DNA of 64,000 nucleotides. It comes from Flaveria trinervia. Taxonomy: Eukaryota > Streptophyta > Magnoliopsida > Asterales > Asteraceae. The notes under the pieces were generated by a model. That model saw nothing but the letters and a program-made list of their open reading frames with translations. It did no database searches and was not told where the DNA came from. Of the stretch, positions 56,361 through 64,000 are shown piece by piece. The DNA lies in contig CM046442.1 of NCBI GenBank assembly GCA_025506515.1, positions 106,180,617-106,244,616 of the forward strand, written 5' to 3'. A program made the position numbers and the translations under genes. Every line of letters starts with the position of its first letter. Position 1 is the stretch's first letter.

Positions 56361-57570
56361 ATGGATTTTAACAGTTACTCAGAACTTGGTCATACACCTA
56401 AACCTCCTATGCTTAAACACAAATTTGAGTTTAAACAGTGGAAAATCAGGTTTAGGAATTATATCACAGGTGTAGATCCTGATTTCTGCATCTCAATATG
56501 CAACGGGCCACATATCCCTATCACTCTATCTGTAGATCAAGCTGCAATTTACAAAACTGCAAGAATACCCATTGAAGATCTAACTCTTGATGATGAAGAC
56601 TATAAGAAAATCAAGATTGACCTCAAAGCTTACTCCATTCTAACTCAAGCACTCAAGATGGATGTGCTGAAAAGATTAGAGAAGTATGGTACTGCAAAAG
56701 CTGTGTGGGATGCATCAAAAATCATGTGTGATAGAAGCAGTGAGGTAGCAGAAATTAACAAGGATAAGCTTGTAATCACTATGAAACATTCCACCATACC
56801 AAGGGAGAATCCATATCCAAACAACTACACAGATTTGTACAGTTGGTAAATGACTTAGAAATCATGGGAGTCACTTACAAGATCAAAGAATTAAACAAGA
56901 AAATGCTTCACAGCCTCCCTGAATGCTCGAAATAGAATGTAACACTGCTGAAAAATACTCTTGATCTTTAGAGTACTACTTTTGATATCATGATAGCCAA
57001 AAGAGAAGCATTAGAAGTTGATGAAAGAAGCAGAAATCTTAGTGGACCAAGAGTGATTGAGGCTTACAAATTTCTATGAGAATCTCATTCTATGGAAAAT
57101 GCCTTCATCACTGAGGAGGATGATTTCATCTTATCAAGAGATCAACTGAACAACACTGGGTTCATTACAACTCCACCAATCAATCATCCATCAACATCAT
57201 CTCAAACATCCAGAGTCACTGCTGCTCCTCAAACCACTCCTGAAGACACAATATCAGAAGAACAAAAGGCAACTTACAATGCTTTTGTTGCAAGATTTGA
57301 AGCATACTTAGGAGGAAGACTCACTTCTACTCATCTAATTCAGGAGATCTGGAGGAAATGGATCCTGATGATATGGAAGAAATGGATCTATAATGGAAAA
57401 TGGCCATGATCGCCATGAGAGCCAAGAAATTCTTTAGAAAAGGCGGAAAGCTGAGCCTAAATGAAAATACAAAACTTGGATATGATAAATCCAAGGTGAA
57501 ATGCTTTAATTGTGGCATGGCTGGCCACTTCTCTAGAGAATGCAATGCCCCAAGAGAAACAACTATCTAA
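56361..57570 (+). pseudogene. Ret-8 gag
   Basis: It starts MDFNSYSELGHTPKPPMLKH at 56361, 260 bp after the PBS. A 162-codon open piece covers the copia-type capsid start (FEFKQWKIRFRNYITG, IKIDLKAYSILTQAL, LEKYGTAKAVWDASK). A frameshift ends it at 56849. The remainder can be followed in other frames through MLHSLPE-like sequence (about 56910) and DEDDFILSRDQ (57115) to an intact zinc knuckle CFNCGMAGHFSREC at 57502-57543, ending at a stop at 57568. Only one knuckle is seen, unlike Ret-4, 5 and 6. Confidence 0.75.
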
Positions 57571-57779
57571 GGAACTCTCAAGGCCAGTCATCCATATTTT
57601 TGAGCAAGTCCAAGATCGGTCAAAATTAGGAAACTTGTATCACTTGTGACATACAAGTCAATCCAAGCAAGAATTGACAACTTTAACAGTCAACTTCATA
57701 AGAAAAATCAATCAAGGACAAGACTTCATAATATGAAAAATCATTTCAGTCACATTAACTTATGATTTAGTTCAAAAGT

Positions 57780-58560
57780 TAATGCAGGTAAGTGCATTGG
57801 TTAATGCGGGTGAAGGTAACCCATGCTTATAACCAATGCGGATAGCTTTATATTTTCAAGTGAATCTAATGCGGACAATGATTTTACTCTACCGCATTAG
57901 TGTGTTACAAGTATACATGAAATTTTGAAGTCTTAAAACCTATGCAGAACAAAAATTGTTCTACCGCATTTGTCAATGCGGATAAAAGAATTTTCAAGTG
58001 TTCAACCGTATTAGTCAATGCGGAAAAACTTTTAAGTGTTCAACCGTATTTGTCGAATACGGATGAAATTTACACTTCCACATTTGTTTTACTCATCCGC
58101 ATTTGTGGATACACATCTTCAATGCTCATGTATGATCAAGCAGAAATAATTAAGTGATCAATATTTTGTCAATGAATGATGATCAAGTAAATGTGGATTT
58201 TATTCTATCGCATTTACTATAGTTAACAAATGCTAACAGTCAGATCTGCATTTGCTACAGTCAACAAATGCTGACAAATTTTATTCAACCATATTTGCTA
58301 TAGTGAGCAATGCTGAATAAGTTTTGTCAACCGCATTTGTTACGGTGAATAAATGCTGATGAACTTAGTTTTTCCGCATTAGCAACAGTGAACAAATGCG
58401 GATAAAAGAAAACAGAAGTAACAAAACTTCCGCATTTACAACAGTGAACAAATGCGGGTAGTCAAAGTCTGAATTTTTGTCTTCCGCATTTGCTATTGTT
58501 AACAAATGCTCATGACCAAAAGTCAAAAATTTACACTTCCACATATGCTACGGTGGTGAT
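57780..58560. repeat. LTR-type AATGCGGA motif array between gag and ORF3 of Ret-8
   Basis: About 780 bp with more than twenty AATGCGGA / CCGCATT(TG) words, many paired across CAGTGAACAAATGCGGA or TTGTCAATGCGGA units. The same words fill U3 of the Ret-8 LTR. The 210 bp between the gag stop and the array hold no pol sequence. Confidence 0.85.
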
Positions 58561-58604
58561 TGCATTTGCTCTTAAACTTGTAAAATCTTTTAGAATGCAT
58601 TATT

Positions 58605-58618
58605 TGACTATTTAAAGG
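58605..58618 (+). promoter_or_regulatory. Internal TATA-like box of Ret-8
   Basis: TGACTATTTAAAGG, 45 bp after the motif array and about 0.59 kb before the ORF3 start codon. The 40 bases before it (TTGTAAAATC, GAATGCAT) resemble those before the TATA-like site of the LTR (TTGTAAAATGCATC at 55830). Promoter activity is inferred. Confidence 0.35.
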
Positions 58619-59209
58619 AATTTAAACGGGTCATTAAAATTTAAGAGACTTCATACTGAGATGAGCGCAAATACACAGTACACCCACTTCGATCATCTTC
58701 ATGATAAACAACCAAATATTTTTGTGTGATTCTACTCAACCTGTTCTTGTTATCGATTCTGAAACTACAATTGCATCGAAAACAAGGTGAAATTTCCAAA
58801 AATTTCATGAAGACCCAATTTCGCACTGTTAAACCTAAAAACAAAGAACCAAATGATAATGAAGGACACAAAAAATTCAATTTATTGATGTAATATAAGA
58901 CCCATTTTCGACTTCAATGAACATGCAAAGTAATAGAAATATTACTCATCATGAAAACCTTATAGTCATGTTTGGTGCAAGAACCGAGCATGATGAAAAA
59001 AGAAAATGTGTAACAAATCAATGAAATAATATCTAATAAATGGTACAAACATAGAAACTGTGATTGTTGAACAACAAATTCACCATTTGTTGTGACAACA
59101 ATGATACAGTAACGTCAAAAGTTCATCTTTGACCATTTAATGTCAAAATGATAAACGATACTCATGAGTTCTCATTAAAACTGACATACATGTCTTTTAT
59201 GAATATTAT
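58619..59209 (+). other. Leader before Ret-8 ORF3
   Basis: About 590 bp of AT-rich sequence without a plus-strand ORF. A minus-strand 79-codon ORF (58880-58641) shows no recognisable domain and is probably chance. Confidence 0.5.
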
Positions 59210-62200
59210 ATGGCAAATCTTTCATGGAGCAAGCTCCATAATGTCAGTGGTTATTTGAACCCTGATGTGCCGAAAGCTGAGGGACTCAAAGATATCATCA
59301 GATTCATCTCTACAACAAGGGTAGCTTATGCTATCATTGTTAGATCCACCATCTATGAGAACCTCATTAGGTCTTTCTAGAATTCACCTGAGGTAATTGA
59401 AGCAAATGGTGTTAAAACTCTATCTGGAAGAATTGACAATGATCACACTTTGAGCATCACTGAATATTCTATTAGAAGATGTTTGCATTTTGGTGATGAT
59501 GCTAATGCACCTCTAGAGCTGGATGATGTTGAAATAACCACATTCTTTGCTCAGATTGGTTATGAAGGAGGATTTGAAGCAAAAAAAATTGTTAAAGGAT
59601 TGGTTGATCTACCTTGGAGATTTCTAATCCACATGTTTCAGCACTGCTTATCCAAGAGAAAAACAAGATGGAATAATATTCCAATCACCACTTCCTCAGC
59701 AATCTACGCTCTCTGGACAAATAGGCCATTCAATATGTCTGCCTATATTTTTAACGGCCTGACTTCAAACATACAAGAGGGGAGAAGATACATGTTCTTG
59801 ATGTATCCAAGATTCATCCAGTGCATGATAAATGAAACATTTCCAAATATTGCTACCAGGGACCCGTGCTTAATATTCCTCATTATTATGCAAGATCATA
59901 CAAGTACATTAAGAAGAGGGACCCCATAAACTTTATAGTGGAGCTCACTCACCTCTTCTTCCTTGGATGATTCAACACATAAATCAAGGACAAGAATGGG
60001 CTGCTGATGAGCAAGCTGCACAACCAACACCACAACCATCACCCCAACCAACACCACAACCATCACCACAACCATCAACACAACCAACACCACAACCATC
60101 ACCACAACCAACACCACAACCATCACCACAACAAACATCACAACCATCACCACAACCAACACCATAACCAACACCACAAACAACCCCACAACCATCACCA
60201 ATATCACCATTTCATCAATCACCAATATCACCACCTCATCACTCACCAACATCACCACATCAACCGTTGCCCACCCATGATAACCCAACTGAATTTGGAA
60301 ACTCAACTAGCACTTCTAAAGCATCCAAATCATCTTTAGATGAGGAGAACCAACATGCTCAAATGCCTGTAAAGAGAGCAACTTCTGAGACTGCTCCGTT
60401 AGAAAGCTTTCCGGAATCTAAATAAACAGGCCTAGCGAAAAAGATGAGTTGTGAGCTTCTACAAAAGGTGGAAAGGATGGAAATAATACTAAATAGGAGA
60501 GCCAAAATCATTGATGACAGGATTCTAGAGCTTGATTAAAAGGAGCATGAATTAAAGGAACTAAATCAAAAGTATGAAGTTGAAAAGAAAGAGAAAGAGA
60601 AAGAAATTGACTATTTGAAAGTTACCCTAAACCATTCTAGAGAAGAAGTGAGTGGCCATGTTGAAACACTTGCCATTCAGACTATAGCTATGGAAGAGCA
60701 AGAGAACATTATTGAAGAACAAGCTGAAATCATCTACAATCTCCAAAGTCAAGTTAAAAGTCAAAATAAAAGGATCTCTGAACTTGAAATGCGTATTGAA
60801 ATTCAAAGAGGTGTTGTGGCTGGAGAAAACAAAAATGATGAAGAAAAAGTTATTGATGATGAGAAACAATCTTCCTCTGAGAATGATGAACAACGAGAAG
60901 ATGAAAGCCAAACAAAGAATGAACAAAGCTAAGAAATGGTGGTTTATTCTGGGCAATCAGAAGCTACTCAAACTAAGAAAGATGAATTTGAAGAATAATC
61001 ATTGCTATGGATAGATTTACTTTTGAAGAATTCACAATAGATGAAGATTCTTGGGATTTTGTTGCACACGAAAGGACCAACTCTTAACCTATTGTAGTCA
61101 TTCTCAATCTCCAGTTCCATTGGAGAAAGAGTTGAGTATGCAGATTGTACCTGTTGTGGCACTGTCTAAGGAACAAAAAGAAATGATAAGAGAATTGTGT
61201 GAAAAAGAAAAGGAAAAGAATGAAAAAGAAACAGAAAAAGAGGATGATGATCAAGAAAACATACAAAAAGAGGCTGAAAAATTGCCTAAAGAGATGGAAA
61301 AGGCTGAAACTTCAAGTTCACAACTTCAAACATACTCCAGAAAGAGGAAATATCTAGCTAAAAAGGCTAAGGGCAAAAGACCAATGGTTGAAGAAGAGAG
61401 TGTGAAGAAAAATAAGAAAGATGACCCCAGAAGCTTGGCTGCTATAGCTGAATTTCTTGTAGAACATGAGCAGGCTGAAGCTTAATTAAAGAAACATGCC
61501 GCTACTATTGATCTGGAAGAAGGAGAGATAGCTGGAGGGTATGTTGCTGAAAAGGATGTTCATATGGACAGCCCTATGAAAACAGAACAACCAGTGGAAG
61601 AAATGGTGTCAAAGGCCCAAACTGATGACCTGATGATAAAAGCAATGTTGTTGATCAATCACGGGTATGATCCAGATGTAGTCTTTGGTATGACATATGA
61701 AGGAGTGAAGGAAGAAGAAGAAAAGGTGAATAAGCTACTGGATCCAAACATAGAAACTGAGTATGAAAAGTCAGTCACCAAAGAGGCTCATGTGCCAAAT
61801 GTGTCTGCTATAAAGAAATCAACCACAACTGAGTATGAAAGATCATTTTCAAGAAAGGTTCCTCTGCTTAAACTATCAACCATGAACAAATCAACCCTAA
61901 CTCCTGATCCACTAATTCCTGATCCTTATAGCATGTAAGATAAGAAAATGAAGGATTATCTTTCAAGTCAAGGATTGACAAGAAAGAAGATTGGGAATAT
62001 GAAAACAAACTCATTAAGGGTTGCTACTCTCCAAATGGTTAATGAAAAGAAAGATATGCTCAAGCGTTTAGAAGAAGAAATCCTAAACAAGAAGCCAAGA
62101 TCTATAGTAACTGCTCAAGACATGACGCTAAACCAGAAAGATCAAGAATTGTTGGATCTTTTAGTTCATAAATACTCTGAATGGTTTGCCGAACCCTCTC

Positions 62201-62908
62201 AGTTAAAACTACAAGAAGGATTAACAACTGCTGAGTTAATGAGAGGGGTGTCTACTCCCAAAGGCAAAATTGATCAGAAAATAATTGCTTGGAAGTATGA
62301 AGCATGTGGAACATGTTCATGGTGAAAAGGATCTCCGGGCTAGTCCAATTCTTTACAGAATACTTAACTCTTGTAAATGCCCTGGAGATCCATGACTTAA
62401 AAGAACTAGCTCAACTGGAGCTAATCAATCACTCAGTTATGTTCAGGGGATACGAATTTGAAAACATACTTGAAATGTTTAGAAGGACTGACAATTTCAG
62501 TTCATAAAGACAATATGCAGGAGAAAAGATAAGTCTTTTATTAATCCCCTTGAGAAGAAGAAGAAAATGCAACTAGAAGAAGTAGTGTTTCTTAAGTTGA
62601 AGGTGAAACCAACAGAATCTTTGAAGAGAAAAATTGTTTCTGGTACTCATTCCTCCACACCCATCTCAAATGTGTACTATGATGAAAAAACTTATGAGAT
62701 GGTGATTGAAAGAAAGTGGGGAGGAAAGGAGGGTGTTGAAATAAGGCTGTTTAGTGGATATGAAGTAAGGTTGCTTGATGAATCCTACATTCACTATATC
62801 TATACTAGACACTTCAAGGAAATAAACAATAAACTGGGTGAACAAGATATGCACTTCTTCGTCAAGTGCATCAAGTTGCTAAAATTGGCTTATGATCGTA
62901 TCAATTGA
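59210..62908 (+). pseudogene. Ret-8 ORF3, broken
   Basis: A 3.7-kb third ORF starting MANLSWSKLHNVSGYL and ending YDRIN-stop at 62908. The N-terminal domain (59210-59900) holds VAYAIIVRSTIYENL, LSITEYSIRRCLHFGDD, WNNIPITTSSAIYALWTNRP and MYPRFIQCMINETFPNI. Then come a Pro-Gln repeat (60020-60250), a coiled coil (60470-60830, LQKVERMEIILNRRAKIIDD and NIIEEQAEIIYNLQSQVKSQ), a Lys/Glu-rich stretch (61190-61300) and a C-terminal domain (61950-62908) with KIIAWKYE, MFMVKRISG and VEIRLFSGYEVRLLDES. N- and C-terminal domains are shared with Ret-4 ORF3. Several in-frame stops and frameshifts. No membrane segment seen; function unknown. Confidence 0.75.
60020..60250 (+). repeat. Pro-Gln minisatellite in Ret-8 ORF3
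   Basis: Tandem CAACCAACACCACAACCATC-type units of 18 to 36 bp encoding repeated PQPTPQPS, degrading to CATCACCAATATCACC units at the right. The other frames give His/Asn-rich or Val-rich shadows. Confidence 0.9.
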
Positions 62909-62914
62909 TGGGTT

Positions 62915-63511
62915 TGTTAGAACACAAGAAAACAAGTTTAACCTTTTAAACTTTCTAAAAAACACACCGGAAGTATAGCTTTATAACATGTTAATAAGCT
63001 GAAAATTCATATTCTAAATGATGTTTTAAGATGGAAAAACAAACCCAAATCAAAAGGATCTTTAATATGTGAATAAGGAAGCTATATAAACACATAAAAC
63101 ATTCATAATGTGACAACCAAACAAGCTGCCAAACTACCTCCTTCCAGCAGCTAAATCAACCAAGAGAAGAAGGATGATGAATGCTCAAAATCTCGGCCAA
63201 AACTCCAAGGAAGGAGCCCTGAAGCTTGTATACCCCAAGCCTCCTCGCAAAGCACCTTCTTGTTAGGAAGAATCAACACCAAAACCAACCAAAATCGCTC
63301 TAAAAAACCCTAATGTTGCTGCTCCTGGTCGTAGCTTTTAGAGAGAGAGAGACCCTTTTGGTGTTCTTGCATGTATTGAGATATGAGAGAAAAGGTAAAA
63401 ACAAGACAAGTATTGATGTGTGTTACTCTCAAGGCCAAGGATCCAATGAAAATAAAGGGGGGGGGGACGGCCGAAAATTTTAAAAGGGAGGCTTCCCTCT
63501 TATAAAATTTA

Positions 63512-63542
<31 letters not shown>

Positions 63543-63879
63543 AATATATTTAGTCTTGTAACTAGTTTATGCAATTAACCATTTAATTGTATAAGTAGTA
63601 TACTCTCATTATTATTTGGTGTTATCCAACTAATTTAGATAAGACATCAAATAATATTATTGAACAAAATATTATACTAATAAGGTGTTCATTCTCATAT
63701 GCAACTTATTTAGAAAAACCCATTTTCGAAATTGGTGTAAATATTTAATTGCATGATCATATCATCAATTAAATATTAATGGGTGTTTGCTAAGCTTGTT
63801 ATTGGGTATAACCCGACTTGGATCATTACGTACTAACCGCATCAATATTCTATGTGTCTTGGGCATATAGAACCCTACA
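62915..63879 (-). mobile_element. Ret-9: 3' LTR of an LTR retrotransposon
   Basis: A 965-bp LTR on the minus strand, TGTAGGGTTCTATATGCC at 63879 to TTGTGTTCTAACA at 62915. A polypurine tract lies directly upstream at 63880-63893, so this is the 3' LTR and the body continues right of the window. It inserted six bases after the ORF3 stop codon of Ret-8. The expected target duplication is GGGTT (62910-62914). It contains a 10-base G run (63457-63466) and an AC/AT microsatellite. Clade not determined. Confidence 0.75.
63512..63545. repeat. (AC)n(AT)n microsatellite
   Basis: ACACACACACAC followed by ATATATATAT within the Ret-9 LTR. Confidence 0.95.
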
Positions 63880-63893
63880 ATCTCCCACTTGCC
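63880..63893 (-). other. Ret-9 polypurine tract
   Basis: GGCAAGTGGGAGAT on the minus strand immediately before the LTR start TGTAGGG. This is a common plant LTR-retrotransposon 3' junction. Confidence 0.75.
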
Positions 63894-64000
63894 AAGATTC
63901 ATTGAAGATTGATGCAAGCAGTAAATACCGCCTAACAACGGTTTACTACCCTTAATACGCATGACTTACAACCATTCAATAACATCATCCCATTCAAGTA
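63894..64000 (-). other. Ret-9 internal sequence, 3' untranslated end
   Basis: The last 107 bases belong to the internal part of Ret-9. A short minus-strand ORF (63962-63765) runs across the polypurine tract into the LTR and is not credible as a gene. Confidence 0.5.

Larger units (their letters stand above)
55432..62914 (+). mobile_element. Ret-8: copia-like element without pol (gag and ORF3 only)
   Basis: A plus-strand element with 5' LTR (55432-56086), PBS, gag (56361-57570), non-coding spacer with motif array, and ORF3 (59210-62908). No protease, integrase, RT or RNase H remnant lies between gag and ORF3 in any frame. It is cut after ORF3 by the Ret-9 LTR, so its 3' LTR would be beyond the window. 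It is inserted in Ret-4 gag. The expected target duplication is TGCTT (55427-55431), with its second copy outside the window. Confidence 0.8.

Noticed and set aside
59896..60306. Minus-strand 136-codon Val/Met-rich hydrophobic ORF that looks like a membrane protein
   Set aside because: It is the antisense shadow of the CAACCAACACCA repeat in Ret-8 ORF3. The plus-strand His/Asn-rich ORF at 60007-60339 is another shadow.
59210..62908. ORF3 as a retroviral-type envelope gene
   Set aside because: No signal peptide, no hydrophobic membrane segment and no fusion-like region in any of the four copies. The middle is Pro/Gln-rich or coiled coil.

Overview
This window is repetitive DNA from a flowering-plant nuclear genome, most likely a eudicot. 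Almost every base I can assign belongs to nested LTR retrotransposons: Ty1/copia elements with the plant gag-protease-integrase-RT-RNase H order, and one Ty3/gypsy chromovirus. Primer-binding sites match the plant initiator-Met tRNA type. I see no host gene, rRNA, tRNA or bacterial-style operon. I number the elements Ret-1 to Ret-9 from left to right.

Layout. At the left edge, a plus-strand LTR (Ret-1, 1-608) sits in the pol of a decayed minus-strand copia element (Ret-2, 609-4800). Ret-2 sits in the pol of a relative (Ret-3, 4801-7763). An unassigned stretch follows (7764 to about 9560). From about 9560 to 55431 runs one old minus-strand copia element, Ret-4, split by three insertions. (1) Ret-5 (10526-34722) interrupts its third ORF, and Ret-6 (11287-23682), a near-identical sister of Ret-5, interrupts the third ORF of Ret-5 with a perfect ACTAC target duplication. 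(2) Ret-7 (42052-52602), a complete 10.5-kb Ty3/gypsy chromovirus, sits in the protease of Ret-4 with a perfect CCCCG duplication. (3) Ret-8 (55432 to at least 62914, plus strand) sits in the gag of Ret-4. The minus-strand LTR of Ret-9 (62915-63879) lies just after the third ORF of Ret-8. The 5' LTR of Ret-4, the 3' LTR of Ret-8 and the body of Ret-9 would lie to the right of the window.

How the parts work together. Each copia element is built as LTR, PBS, gag (two zinc knuckles in Ret-2, 3, 4, 5 and 6), protease, integrase, RT, RNase H. In Ret-4, 5, 6 and 8 a spacer and a long third ORF (ORF3) follow. Ret-8 has gag and ORF3 but no pol, so it would need enzymes from another element. Almost all ORFs carry stops or frameshifts. 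The longest intact coding piece is the protease-integrase ORF of Ret-5 (376 codons).

The most interesting signal is in the spacer before ORF3. In three distinct copia families this spacer contains a dense array of the same family-specific, hairpin-forming short motif that fills the LTR of that family (CAGTAGTTG-type in Ret-5/6, TTTCGCT-type in Ret-4, AATGCGGA-type in Ret-8). The array is followed by a TATA-like box, so it resembles a second, internal U3/promoter placed to drive ORF3. In Ret-5 and Ret-6 the TATA box lies 72 bp before the ORF3 start codon.
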